A stretch of 64,000 bases of DNA from Chrysogorgia sp. JL179-B06 (taxonomy: Eukaryota > Cnidaria > Anthozoa > Scleralcyonacea > Chrysogorgiidae). Positions 58,357 through 62,195 of this stretch are shown here, piece by piece (position 1 is the first letter of the stretch; each line of letters opens with the position of its first letter). The position numbers were made by a program, and so were the translations under genes. The stretch covers positions 877,001 through 941,000 of the forward strand of contig JAYKKM010000416.1 in NCBI GenBank assembly GCA_035772405.1. The letters are read 5' to 3'. Under the pieces are notes generated by a model. That model was not told where the DNA came from and did no database searches. It saw only the letters and a program-made list of their open reading frames with translations.

Positions 58357-58646
58357 CATAGTATAGTATTAAATAGTTATTGTCTGCCTAGGCCCCTCAA
58401 GTGGTAGTGGACGCGCCGTCTAGAGTTGCATGTGAGGCCAACGGGGGAATCGAAAACGCAGGACTCGATTCGGAAGGAGAACGAGAAGTGAAAGAAAAGG
58501 GTGCGCTTTCAGGTGATGGGATTTCAAAAGAGCCAACGAAAGCACCTCATGATGAGGGAGAAGTCACAGAACCAAATGAAAAAACGTTGGATATCAATGG
58601 AGAGTCAACCACAGTGTCAGTTCACGCTGGAAGCAAAGGTATTTAA
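14363..58646 (+). CDS. Seven-exon gene for a small multi-pass membrane protein (LAPTM/DUF4728-like, tentative)
   Basis: Gene model: join of 14363-14440, 32149-32242, 40802-40893, 44469-44567, 47066-47119, 51650-51718, 58392-58646. Coding length 741 bases, 246 residues plus stop. All seven exons read open, and phases fit (0; 0 to 1; then 0 at every later junction). Every intron is GT-AG. Predicted membrane segments lie at about residues 18-42, 66-85, 104-119 and 122-150; the rest, 151-246, is a hydrophilic acidic tail, presumably cytosolic. A Cys at residue 9 and LETG before segment 1 recall the (C)xxxLxTG start of LAPTM and DUF4728 proteins; the family name is inference. Introns are 17.7, 8.6, 3.6, 2.5, 4.5 and 6.7 kb and full of repeats. 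Transcript evidence is absent. Confidence 0.72.
14930..15175. mobile_element. Fold-back MITE in intron 1
   Basis: Left arm has ATTATGAATACCGG, GGATATAATAAG and AGAGAACTTCAA; the right arm has the complements in reverse order (TTGAAGTTCTCTTATTCC, ATTATATCC, CCGGTTCGAAGTC). About 240 bp. A solo arm-like piece lies at 11576-11610. Confidence 0.7.
15230..16500. other. Intron DNA, nothing recognised
   Basis: No repeat family, tandem structure or splice-bounded coding frame was noticed. Confidence 0.45.
16545..16606. repeat. Short tandem repeat, 23-bp unit
   Basis: Just over two copies of CGCGAACCAACCCGTTCCGAAAT. Confidence 0.85.
16928..17330. mobile_element. GC-rich element with repeated GGCTCGGCC motifs
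   Basis: The stretch is much richer in G and C than its surroundings and contains GGCTCGGCC or close variants many times in both orientations. CGTTTACACTG near the left and AGTGTAAACG in the middle suggest MITE-like ends. No coding sense. Confidence 0.45.
19491..20260. mobile_element. Tigger/pogo-like MITE with internal tandem subrepeats, copy 1
   Basis: Ends CAGTTGACTCTC and GAGAGTTAACTG, flanked by TA, as in Tc1/mariner-Tigger elements. The interior holds at least two tandem subrepeats of about 155 bp rich in CTCTCGTAAGCGACC. No transposase frame. Confidence 0.7.
20480..20745 (-). pseudogene. LINE C-terminal fragment (copy in duplication unit 1)
   Basis: Minus-strand residues LPQYLKEELERVQKRSLRI then GLPYDYLPSLEERRNKALA match the conserved region after the RT thumb of jockey/CR1-like LINEs. 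The tandem-duplication junction with its poly-C run cuts it. Confidence 0.75.
20751..24108. repeat. Tandem duplication, unit 2
   Basis: Near-copy of 17468-20750 with indels: one fewer TAAGCGACC subrepeat, about 170 bp extra in the Tigger-like MITE near 23415-23600, and small insertions near 21850-21950. It ends at a short poly-C at 24103-24108. Confidence 0.88.
22837..23638. mobile_element. Tigger/pogo-like MITE, copy 2
   Basis: Counterpart of 19491-20260 with the same CAGTTGAC and GTTAACTG ends. It keeps a segment at about 23415-23600 that copy 1 lacks. Confidence 0.68.
23830..24420 (-). pseudogene. LINE C-terminal fragment (jockey/CR1-like) with insertion
   Basis: Minus strand, from 24420: LRECRRVNLPVEVGLTTYVS and PVLEYGSSVWG, then about 165 bp of pyrimidine-rich inserted DNA (24110-24277), then RIIGLPYDYLPSLEERRNK and HHYNLRHSSHI to 23840. 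The same region lies in unit 1 without the insert. No endonuclease or RT core remains. Confidence 0.75.
24421..25190. other. Intron DNA, nothing recognised
   Basis: Contains a short direct duplication of CTTTGCTTCACATGACACTTTA near 24560-24600 and no gene. Confidence 0.45.
25264..25297 (-). ncRNA. Degenerate hammerhead-like motif
   Basis: Read on the minus strand: CTGAAGA-T, a perfect 6-bp stem GTTACT/AGTAAC with loop CTGTCT, then GAAAC and GTC. The arrangement matches a hammerhead with a one-pair stem III, but the invariant core CTGATGA is changed. Probably a decayed or variant hammerhead from a retroelement end. Confidence 0.4.
25551..25946 (+). pseudogene. CR1/L2-like LINE C-terminal fragment
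   Basis: One open frame reads GILYGLPEAELSKLQRIQNT, HISPVL, LPVRSRIVFKVLIITFKALHG and LWNSLPQEIR and ends with KTFLF and a stop. This is the region after the RT domain in CR1/L2-type LINEs. The RT itself is absent (5' truncation). Confidence 0.85.
26080..26385. repeat. Interspersed repeat, inverted copy of 9163-9500
   Basis: Contains TTGTTCCTCCATTGTTTACAG and GATTACGTCATCAGCGG; aligns with the reverse complement of the upstream copy. Confidence 0.7.
26390..27910. other. Intron DNA with a diverged internal duplication
   Basis: TTAGGGTTTTTGTTTCGG at 26850 and TTAGAGTTTTTGTCCCTG at 26989, each followed by CAAAGCTTnTGAAT or similar, mark an old duplication. A 141-residue open frame on the minus strand overlaps it and is probably chance. 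Nothing else seen. Confidence 0.4.
27922..28662. mobile_element. Large fold-back element, about 740 bp
   Basis: Left arm at 27922-28120 (AAAGTGCCTATGCAGCCCTT, AATAGCTGATAA, GTTTAGAAGATAT, GTGACGTCATTTAAGAGA) and right arm at 28436-28662 with the complements in reverse order. The interior holds a 16-bp tandem repeat, GTATCGTTTAAGTAAG, four times (28209-28272). Confidence 0.75.
28670..29460. other. Intron DNA, nothing recognised
   Basis: No repeat match within the window and no credible coding frame. Confidence 0.4.
29461..29840. repeat. Inverted, diverged copy of the 1738-2204 unit
   Basis: Carries GGGATCTCTGCAGAGACTCT and the TTTTTTCATCATCGTTGTAAG marker of the first copy in reverse complement. 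Confidence 0.8.
29841..30283. mobile_element. TTAA-flanked MITE, family 1, copy C (inverted)
   Basis: TTAA + CTCTTTCCTGTCCGG ... CCGGACAGGAAAGAG + TTAA. It represents a subfamily with TGTCCGG in place of CTACGGG. Confidence 0.85.
30565..31600 (+). pseudogene. CR1/L2-like LINE, 3' half (RT to 3' tail)
   Basis: Starts inside RT at GPLLFLIHINNLP; motif C reads FANDT instead of FADDT, so one catalytic Asp is lost. LKSNGLAINTKKTEFMVIGS and YKYLGVIID follow, then frameshifted LQRLQNRAGRT and LPPDVRNSEN. The 3' end at about 31600 is an ACTTACTT tail. 5' truncated and dead. Confidence 0.85.
31663..31693 (+). ncRNA. Hammerhead-like relic
   Basis: CTGATGA (31663-31669), 12 bases, GAAA (31682-31685), a 2-bp CG/CG stem III and a GTC cleavage triplet (31691-31693). 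The cores are intact, but stem II (AGTACTCAGCTC) does not pair properly. The sequence after it (AAAATCTTAGCAGTTTACCACC) recurs inverted near 46960, so both come from one element family. Confidence 0.45.
31740..32148. other. End of intron 1, nothing else recognised
   Basis: AT-rich DNA leading to the polypyrimidine tract and acceptor of exon 2 (TTTCCCTTTTTCGTAG at 32133-32148). Confidence 0.5.
32149..32242 (+). CDS. Exon 2 (residues 27-57 plus first base of codon 58)
   Basis: 94 bases, acceptor TTTTTCGTAG|, donor GCG|GTAAGTA. Encodes VNYIFNISLNIFILEIVKLY and KETVDVDLEYS. It completes membrane segment 1 and gives an acidic loop. Entry phase 0 and exit phase 1 are exactly what exon 1 and exon 3 require. 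It lies about 80 bases upstream of the purine satellite. Confidence 0.75.
32323..38940. repeat. 6.6 kb purine-rich satellite in intron 2
   Basis: Tandem array of 15-base units GTAAAAAGAGGAAGA (variants with GAAAGA or GCAAAA), 12-base units GTAGTAGGAAGA and 12-base GAATTAATAAGA. The commonest compound unit is 27 bases. Paired GAATTAATAAGA units recur at about 33355, 33783, 34197, 34672, 35087, 35863, 36279, 36685, 37458 and 37875, giving a higher-order period near 415 bp or twice that. The + strand is almost free of C. Because unit lengths are multiples of three, very long open frames run on both strands: Lys/Arg/Ser/Gly/Val on +, Leu/Phe or Tyr/Ser on -. These are repeat artefacts until shown otherwise. 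A small outlier unit lies at 38961-38981. Confidence 0.95.
38982..39625. other. Intron 2 DNA, nothing recognised
   Basis: No repeat copy or coding frame recognised. Confidence 0.45.
39630..39812. mobile_element. Fold-back MITE with about 40-bp arms
   Basis: AATACCAAATGGTTTTCCGTG...GTGATCCAAACAC on the left and the near-exact complement on the right, with a spacer of about 90 bp. Confidence 0.8.
39854..39903. repeat. Perfect 21-bp inverted repeat
   Basis: 39854-39874 and 39883-39903 are exact complements around loop GTGTACAT. Confidence 0.9.
40306..40502. mobile_element. Fold-back MITE (GACCTCTTTCATAATGG ends)
   Basis: Left TATTGACCTCTTTCATAATGG and right CCATTATGAAAGAGGTCTA, with AAATTAGCCTTTCTG / CAGAAAGGCTAATTT inside. 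The same family occurs with insertions at 59957-60626. Confidence 0.8.
40802..40893 (+). CDS. Exon 3 (residues 58-88)
   Basis: 92 bases, acceptor TCCTTTCAACAG|, donor AAA|GTAAGTC. Encodes (V)INLRSFHYIYLAFG then IMTILLAIATLVNASK: membrane segment 2. Entry phase 1, exit phase 0. Confidence 0.75.
41627..41872. mobile_element. Fold-back MITE (TTGACGGTACCGAAAAGATGG ends)
   Basis: About 21-bp inverted ends, 245 bp overall, AT-rich centre. Confidence 0.65.
41915..42155. mobile_element. Fold-back MITE; partial copy at 58665-58785
   Basis: Inverted arms contain TTTAAATAAAAGGCCTT / AAGGCCTTTAATTTAAA and ATGTTAATAGTTTTACGG / GTAAAACTATTAATACTT. The left half recurs after the last host exon. Confidence 0.7.
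42335..42512. mobile_element. Fold-back MITE
   Basis: GTGGCTTCTTAGTTGTGTGGG on the left and CCCACATAACTAAGAAGGCAC on the right; TCCC-rich centre. Confidence 0.6.
42520..43390. other. Intron 3 DNA with short repeat pieces
   Basis: CCGAGAAAATC...GACGAATCTTTATCACAT at 43133-43185 recurs near 60330-60380. Nothing else recognised. Confidence 0.45.
43420..43500. mobile_element. Compact palindromic element
   Basis: GCGGCCGATGTTTATGGGCA and its complement TGCCCATAAACATCGGCCGC flank a short CTCGGCTGCGGCTCG centre. Confidence 0.75.
43600..44268. mobile_element. Long fold-back element, about 670 bp
   Basis: Arms of some 250-300 bp with indels: GTTCGTTTTGGGATTAAAGC and GTACTATCTTATAAAAA on the left, complements on the right; the inner arms share TATGAAGGACATTCAAG. 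No coding sense. Confidence 0.8.
44300..44392 (+). mobile_element. tRNA-SINE remnant (A box only)
   Basis: TCTAGCTCAATGGTTAGACC resembles an A box; the B box is missing, and the sequence passes directly to the SINE tail AAATGCCAAATATTACT. Confidence 0.45.
44469..44567 (+). CDS. Exon 4 (residues 89-121)
   Basis: 99 bases, acceptor TTCCTTCTTTCTTGTTAG|, donor CAC|GTAAGTT, both strong. Encodes QSEHFLKFIFQCNVFR and CIVLFVGIVYACVAMKH: loop plus membrane segment 3. Phase 0 at both ends. An internal AG 48 bases in is out of frame and is not used in the model. Confidence 0.78.
44875..45225. repeat. Diverged direct duplication
   Basis: TGTTCTACTGGACCGATTTG at 44893 and CGTTCTACTGAACCGATATG at 45150, each followed by GAnCnTTGGTCTC...TCGTTTTGTTG and CATATATTGAGAAGTTA. 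Confidence 0.65.
45393..45731 (+). mobile_element. Penelope-like C-terminal fragment flanked by inverted repeats, with a 32-bp inversion
   Basis: The centre encodes part of the GIY-YIG endonuclease region seen intact at 58797-59205: LAEHKRATRNGDRTN, then QRLTLESWYTNLEHKPL. Positions 45524-45555 are inverted in place relative to that copy. The ends (GTCATAATTAGTGTGAGTGG at 45393 and its complement at 45731) are two opposite copies of the sequence that normally follows the ORF. Confidence 0.75.
45732..46400. other. Intron 4 DNA, nothing recognised
   Basis: Contains a short CATCACGCACACA direct repeat at about 46115-46148. No gene. Confidence 0.45.
46411..46900 (+). pseudogene. CR1/L2-like LINE C-terminal fragment with 3' tail
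   Basis: Reads KLQKFQSRAVRVLTGATYEV, a frame change, then LDTRRSYAKSILVYKILN, LTDLTIPKPRKEFLKKTFKY and LWNKLSCETK. The 3' UTR ends with ACCTACCT-type repeats near 46900. Confidence 0.8.
46955..47025 (-). repeat. Inverted relic of the hammerhead-associated sequence
   Basis: On the minus strand GCTCGAAACGTCTGT then AAAAATCTCGACAGTTCACC matches the 3' half of the motif and downstream DNA at 31678-31720. CTGATGA is lost. Confidence 0.5.
47066..47119 (+). CDS. Exon 5 (residues 122-139)
   Basis: 54 bases, acceptor ATTTATCTTATAG|, donor TCG|GTAAGTC. Encodes ILTVSLSSTLLVIDLCFS, the first part of membrane segment 4. Phase 0 at both ends. Very short, so confidence rests on splice signals and phase. 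Confidence 0.68.
47460..47572 (-). mobile_element. tRNA-derived SINE fragment
   Basis: Minus strand: AATCAGAAGGTTACAGGTTCG with B box GGTTCGATTTC, then GGGACTCGGAC. The same head is at 52785-52860. Confidence 0.5.
47561..48238 (+). pseudogene. CR1/L2-like LINE C-terminal fragment, frameshifted
   Basis: LDHCNSLYYGLPASQLNKLQ, HITPTLHHLHCLPVKYRI and DLPSEIRQADSVVSFKRLLK appear in successive frames. The 3' UTR ends in TAATAATAA at about 48238, where it meets the opposite-strand LINE tail to tail. Confidence 0.8.
48239..49905 (-). pseudogene. CR1/L2-like LINE, RT domain nearly intact
   Basis: Best-preserved RT in the window. From 49905: KAPAKSCALDPV and FSNFRPITNLAFLSKVLERV, a frameshift near 49580, FQSAYRPNHSTETAMLRV, then 380 residues open from 49518 to 48376: motif A LVLLDMSSAFDTIDH, motif B GVPQGSILGPLLF, motif C VYADDIQLY with both Asp residues, LGITIDRHL, LQRLQNTAARLVMRVKK. 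The endonuclease domain is missing, so the copy is 5' truncated. The 3' tail ends in TAA/GAA repeats at about 48240. Confidence 0.9.
49945..50272 (-). mobile_element. 5S rRNA-derived SINE
   Basis: On the minus strand the head includes GAAGTTAAGCCCGATCGG then GGTTAGTACTTGGATGGGTGAC, matching the internal promoter half of metazoan 5S rRNA (boxes A to C). A body with TTTCTCCGGGTACTCCGG follows. The 5S-like part is about 95 bases and lacks the canonical 3' end, so it is a SINE head and not a 5S gene. Confidence 0.82.
50275..51640. other. Intron 5 DNA, nothing firm recognised
   Basis: A small inverted pair GCAATTAGTTACAGTCCTCGG / CCTCGGACTGCAACTAATTG lies at 50987-51027. No credible coding frame. 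Confidence 0.45.
51650..51718 (+). CDS. Exon 6 (residues 140-162)
   Basis: 69 bases, acceptor GTGATTTATTTCAG|, donor CAG|GTAGGG. Encodes CYATGIIASFAK then SIGDPNALNMQ: the end of membrane segment 4 and the start of the tail. Phase 0 at both ends. Confidence 0.75.
52053..52262 (-). pseudogene. LINE C-terminal fragment
   Basis: Minus-strand RTVTYHRSFIVRVTRTWNAL and LPDFLRLKTLKFSSFKKTLL resemble the end of CR1/jockey-like ORF2. A SINE-tail-like piece (CCAAATATTTACTT) follows at 52310-52325. Confidence 0.7.
52399..52575 (+). mobile_element. tRNA-derived SINE
   Basis: A box TAGCTCAGTCGTTTAGAG (52408-52425), B box GGTTCAATTCC (52457-52467), then GGAAGGCCTTGAAGTTGCA and CAACTGGTCCCGG. Same family as 7640-7828, opposite strand. 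Confidence 0.78.
52785..52860 (+). mobile_element. tRNA-derived SINE head, second family
   Basis: TTACTCAATGGTTAGATC (A box) and GGTTCGATTCC (B box, 52830-52840) followed by TGTCAGGGACTCGACG. The body differs from the 52399 family. Confidence 0.6.
53094..53660 (+). pseudogene. CR1/jockey-like LINE C-terminal fragment
   Basis: Frame-shifted LLYVTWVRSRLEYASVVWSA, SYRERLIA, CFRSLCRVDISQYVSFRSCT and RLCRLWNSLPLCIRE on the plus strand. Confidence 0.72.
53700..54700 (-). pseudogene. LINE RT-thumb fragment, second family
   Basis: Minus strand from about 54640: PRALL and LFLLYINDLPN-like residues in shifting frames, TDDTSIQIF (motif C), KTSYIIFKPKQKL, GVYILDENLTWKSHINYVCK and LSLYYTLVYPYLSYCNIVW, ending with LQKRAVRPITNS. 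Several frameshifts. Confidence 0.75.
54712..56055 (+). pseudogene. RTE-like LINE, RT to 3' tail
   Basis: Plus strand: DFAKAFDSVDRK (motif A) in a broken frame, KAIAVMYRDSQSIVMV, LQGDVLAPFIFIILIDF (motif B), LHDLDFADD (motif C). After a frameshift RRALAWSAFWKLERIWKS, VRMYGCESWIINQDMKNKIN and RNMLNIKRTDRV; then QLRFLGHILRLHDDEL, RRKRGRPRTSYLMHIQGLLG and TWRKFIAALQDG with a stop at 55870. The 3' UTR ends GATGGATGAATGAATG. This order is typical of RTE-clade LINEs. No endonuclease remains. Confidence 0.85.
56070..56575 (-). pseudogene. LINE RT fragments split by an insertion
   Basis: Minus strand: LVNFSKFFEKVMHNRITKFI at 56490-56575 and, after about 330 bp of unrelated AT-rich DNA, motif A-like TVGVFL and HEIMFAKLEHYGIRG in shifted frames at 56080-56160. 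Confidence 0.55.
56575..57700. pseudogene. Inverted mosaic of an unrecognised metazoan protein
   Basis: The minus strand at 56850-56575 reads GDNKERLFELIEEVHVGSK and ELATDYEQADTKIAYLIQH. The plus strand at 56930-57500 reads KKLKVSAKGKSKEITVQRDI, LLAAKSQQQNAAINIDKALY, RVYILHLAAIIRSMVKVPNT, LRLFSDLPRQYN and FLGNGDNKERLFE; 57580-57690 reads DVAELLVERDGESDDGYEED. GDNKERLFE occurs once on each strand, so pieces of one protein family are joined head to head with an overlap. Frameshifts and stops are frequent. The family seems to be one of the large uncharacterised invertebrate families that spread with mobile elements; I do not know its function. Confidence 0.55.
57705..58270. other. Intron 6 DNA, nothing recognised
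   Basis: No repeat or coding sense identified. Confidence 0.45.
58278..58355. repeat. (AT)n microsatellite
   Basis: About 38 AT dinucleotides, ending some 25 bases before the acceptor of exon 7. Confidence 0.95.
58392..58646 (+). CDS. Exon 7 (residues 163-246 and stop)
   Basis: 255 bases, acceptor TGTCTGCCTAG|, phase 0 entry. Encodes a hydrophilic tail starting APQVVVDAPSR, rich in Glu, Gly, Ser and Thr, with GEREVKEKGALSGDG and ending VSVHAGSKGI and TAA. Base composition is more GC-rich than the flanks. AAAG|GTATTT near the end could serve as a donor (phase 1), so a further exon cannot be excluded. AATAAA at 58685 may be a poly(A) signal but lies in a repeat copy. Confidence 0.75.
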   Translation, partial: APQVVVDAPSRVACEANGGIENAGLDSEGEREVKEKGALSGDGISKEPTKAPHDEGEVTEPNEKTLDINGESTTVSVHAGSKGI

Positions 58647-58664
58647 CACCAAATTGCTTACTAT

Positions 58665-58785
58665 AAAGGGGAACTGTAGTTTTAAATAAAAGGCCTTTAA
58701 GTATAATGTTTAGAAATGTTAGTAGTTTTAAGGTATCTGCTCTTGTACTCGAGAAATAACGTTTTCATTCTCGTATAATCAAGTA
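58665..58785. repeat. Half copy of the 41915-42155 fold-back MITE
   Basis: Shares AAGGGGAACTGTA, TAAATAAAAGGCCTT and CTCGAGAAATAACGTTTTCA with the intron 3 element. Confidence 0.7.
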
Positions 58786-58796
58786 AAGCGTGTTTA

Positions 58797-59205
58797 TTAG
58801 TGTGATTTTTTGTCATAATTAGTGTGAGTGGCTGTCGCGTCATGCGTTAAGCGTGGGCCAAATGCGTTAAGCGTGGGTATATTGTTTGTCGGTAGGTCTA
58901 TTGTTCGTTGGTGCGTGCGAAGAAGACTTTTGTATGGTGTCGGTAATTGTTGTGATCTGTGAAGTGGTTTATGTTCCAAGTTGGTATACCAACTTTCTAA
59001 TGTAAGTCGCTGTTTGTAGTTTGTGTTAAAGGCGATACATTCAGCCGAGTCCCAGTCAATATCGTGTTTTGTTTGTACGTTGTGTTCAGCTATGCGATTA
59101 GTCCTGTCCCCGTTTCTAGTAGCTCGTTTGTGTTCAGCTAGTCTGATTTTTAGGTTTCTGCCGGTTTCACCAATATAAGTGTCCTGGCAGTCGGCGCATT
59201 ACAAC
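58797..59205 (-). pseudogene. Penelope-like element, GIY-YIG endonuclease domain
   Basis: Minus strand from about 59205: CQDTYIGETGRNLKIRLAEH, KRATRNGDRTNRIAEH, DIDWDSAECIAF and LTLESWYTNLEHKPL. TYIGETGR, the Arg in KIRLAEH and a Glu in LES match the GIY-YIG nuclease at the C-terminus of Penelope-like retroelements. The frame stays open to a stop at 58797. Reverse transcriptase is absent from the window, so this is a 5'-truncated copy. Confidence 0.82.
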
Positions 59206-59214
59206 AACCTGGAC

Positions 59215-59950
59215 GATCAACTTCACACATATAATGATACTCCTAGGTTCAAACCATTTACTTCAGAACAAAATTATCGGCCTTCAATTTACCAAAATTA
59301 CGATATACAAAACCAAATTTCTCACAAACTAAAAATATTGTAAGGTGACAAAGAACTCTCATTAATTTAAGGCAATTAAGTGTATATGACATGAAATTTT
59401 TTATTTACCTTGACAACAAATTTAGTGACATTATCAACTGCGTTTCATCTTGCACTATATGTGTGCAAAGGTTCATTTGATTCTGACAAATAGTAACTGA
59501 GCTATAGTTCATTTAAACATTCACCAAACTAACATGCCAACCATATGACGTCATAATTTGTGCTGAATCAGCAATTCGTTTATGCATATTTTCCCTTGAT
59601 TTTGACATCTTTAAATCTTTATAACTCTGGAACTAGAAAAGATATCGAGGAACGGTAAACAGCATATCGTCCTACTGTTTGATGCTCGTTCAAATGAGCA
59701 ATAACAAATTTCATGTCATATACACTTTAAGCAACACTTGTTTTGGAGGTGGAGTACCCCTTTGACATTTGTAAACATGACACTGGAAGGTCTTTGACCG
59801 AAATATTATTTGTTTTTTTAACTACAGTTAAAGTAAAATAATAATCTCAAACATGCACACATTCAAGATCTATTTTGTAATAATACTGAAACAGTAAAAG
59901 ATGCAACTTAAGAAATAATTGATGATTTTATAATATCTCGTTTTAATACG
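59215..59950. other. No recognised feature
   Basis: AAATGGTTTGAACCTAGGAG (minus strand at 59243-59265) is shared with 45283-45302 upstream of the other Penelope fragment. Otherwise nothing noted. Confidence 0.45.
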
Positions 59951-59989
59951 CTGCAACTTATAGACCTCTTTCATTTTAAATATTACCAT

Positions 59990-60152
59990 TTTAAATATTC
60001 TTTTATATATACCATTTTAAATATTCTTTTATATATACCATTTTAAATATTCTTTTATATATACCATTTTAAATATTATTTTATATATACCATTTTAAAT
60101 ATTCTTTTATATATACCATTTTAAATATTCTTTTATATATACCATTTTAAGT
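59990..60152. repeat. 26-bp minisatellite ATACCATTTTAAATATTC...
   Basis: About six copies of ATACCATTTTAAATATTC plus TTTTATAT, with a single further copy at 60446-60480. The unit corresponds to part of the MITE arm. Confidence 0.85.
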
Positions 60153-60154
60153 AT

Positions 60155-60255
60155 TGTTTAATAAACGAGCAGCAGTGTTTTATCAGATTTAAAACACGAG
60201 GGCGTAGCCCGAGTGTTTTAGATCTGATAAAACACGTGCTGCGAGTTTATTAAAC
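60155..60255. mobile_element. Palindromic element (GTTTAATAAAC ends)
   Basis: GTTTAATAAACGAGCAGCAG and the complement CTGCGAGTTTATTAAAC flank arms TGTTTTATCAGATTTAAAAC / AGATCTGATAAAACA around a GGGCGTAGCCC centre. Confidence 0.8.
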
Positions 60256-60901
60256 GGCTTCAAACACGACCCATTTGATAAGTTCATTGGCGTAGTAATT
60301 TTGAAAATCGATGTTGTCTAAGCCGAGAAAATCAAAGATAAAGTTTATGTAAATCAGGACGAATCTTTATCACATTTAAAGACACGATACGGTGGTGATT
60401 TTCTTTTGTGTTTTCCTCATGAATTATTAATGAGTGTTTGAAATATTCTTTCATATATACCATTTTAAATATTTTTTTATGTGCATATAACTAATTAGCC
60501 TTTACAACCTCGTTAGGAAGCAAAGATTCTTTTGAATTGCTGACACACAAACGAGGCCATAAAGGCTAATTTAGATGCACATAAAGGAATATATAAATTT
60601 GCCGCCATTATGAAAGAGGTCTATGGAAGATACTCCCGATTAGATATATTTTTAAAGTGCCTATGAAACGAAAATTAGGTTTGACGTATTTAAATGAACT
60701 CCTAAAATGATTAGGAATGGTAATTTAGAGCTCTTTCATATCTCACGTAGTTCATGATATATTAGACTTATGTGATACGCAAAACGTTGTGTTGAATTAG
60801 GAATGATACACAGTTTTAGAAAATAAAGAAATAGTAAATTAATAGTAAATTAATTTGGCATCACTATTTCGATGTAATAATATTAGGTTTCACGAAGTGT
60901 C

Positions 60902-61330
60902 TTAACTCTTTCCTGTCCGGCCCAGTCAAAAGGGGTCATAGAAGACCCCCGAAGTCGTCAATCGAAAAACACGGCACACGGTAACGCAAGATTAAAAATT
61001 GAAATTCGACAAGCGCCAGGGACATGAGATCCACCCACACGCCAAATTTGATTTGATTTCATAGACAACTCTGCGATTGGTGGCATTTTGAATTTTCATT
61101 CAGAAAAATGGAAGTTTTTCAACCTGATTTATGATAATTAATGCTAATTTATTATATATTAACATAATGTGTCTTGTTCGGAAAATTCAAAAGCATTGGT
61201 AACAGCCGGTTTATTGGGCTTTCAGAAAAGGTATAGGTTTCACAACAGTTATGGATATTTCCCGAGATATCAAAAGAACAAAGAGGTAGTTCAATTTTGG
61301 ATGTTTTTCAGGCGAACAGGAAAGAGCTAA
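60902..61330. mobile_element. TTAA-flanked MITE, family 1, copy D
   Basis: TTAA + CTCTTTCCTGTCCGG ... GGAAAGAG + CTAA; the right target site has one change. An internal deletion near 61100 removes the GCAAGATGG part. Confidence 0.85.
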
Positions 61331-61335
61331 AGGAC

Positions 61336-61768
61336 ATTGGCAACAAAAATTAAGCTTGTCTAATATGAAAGAACTCGTAAAATGATAGAGTAACACCTTT
61401 TACAACTTTTCCGTATTTTACTTCGTTTTTGAAATATCAGGTGCTGGGTAGAGAATTTTGACTCATTAAAATATTATTAGTTACATCTTCAAGTTTGTTC
61501 CACAAATTTACTTGAAAATGTGGGTATAATAACTCCTCATGATAATGAACGTTGTAAACTTAGCAATCACTGAGATATAAGACTTTTTTAATGAGTGAAA
61601 ATTCTCTACCCTGCACCTGACTTCAGAGACCATCTCGCTTACATATCAAACAAATTGAAATATTTCAAAAACGAAGTAAAATACAGGAAAGTTGTAAAAG
61701 GTGTTACTCTATCATTTTACGAGTTCTTTCATATTAGACAAACTTAATTTTTGTTGCCAATGTCCTTT
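61336..61768. mobile_element. Fold-back MITE, about 430 bp, 140-bp arms
   Basis: AAAGGACATTGGCAACAAAA at the left and TTTTTGTTGCCAATGTCCTTT at the right; arms continue through GAACTCGTAAAATGATAGAG and AACGAAGTAAAATAC. Confidence 0.85.
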
Positions 61769-61769
61769 A

Positions 61770-61906
61770 ATGTGCAAAGTTCCAAGTGATTTCGTTGAAT
61801 AATCTCAAAGATATACTATGACGTCAAGAGCTATACACTGATTTTTAGAAAATCAAGTATATCTTTGAGATTATTAAACGAAATCATTGGAAACTTTGCA
61901 AATTAC
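61770..61906. mobile_element. Small palindromic element
   Basis: Arms of about 45 bp: GCAAAGTTCCAAGTGATTTCG...ATATACT and its complement around a 40-bp centre. Confidence 0.8.
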
Positions 61907-61951
61907 GAGTCGACACTTCGTAAAATGTAACATTATTGTATTATGTATTAT

Positions 61952-61986
<35 letters not shown>

Positions 61987-62195
61987 GTATTATGTATTAT
62001 TATTAAATGTATTATGTTACATCGAAATAGTGATGCCAAATTAATTTACTATTTCTAATTTCTTGATTTTCTAAAAATATGTAAAGCTCTTTACGTCATA
62101 GGTTATTTCATTTGCAATCACATAAGTCTAAATATCTCAAGAACTACGTGAGATATGATAGAGCTTTAGATTACCATTCCTCATAGTATGATCCG

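Larger units (their letters stand above)
59957..60626. mobile_element. GACCTCTTTCAT-end fold-back MITE, expanded by insertions
   Basis: Same outer ends as 40306-40502: ATAGACCTCTTTCAT at 59958 and ATGAAAGAGGTCTAT at 60610-60624. The left arm has expanded into a 26-bp minisatellite (59990-60152) and carries a palindromic element (60155-60255) plus further repeat DNA. Confidence 0.75.
60661..62195. mobile_element. Fold-back element containing three further nested elements
   Basis: Outer arms 60661-60901 and about 61912-62195 are complementary (TATCTCACGTAGTTC / GAACTACGTGAGATA; TTTGGCATCACTATTTCGAT / ATCGAAATAGTGATGCCAAA). Inside lie MITE family 1 copy D (60902-61330), a fold-back (61336-61768), a small palindrome (61770-61906) and a TTA microsatellite (61950-61985). 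Confidence 0.8.
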
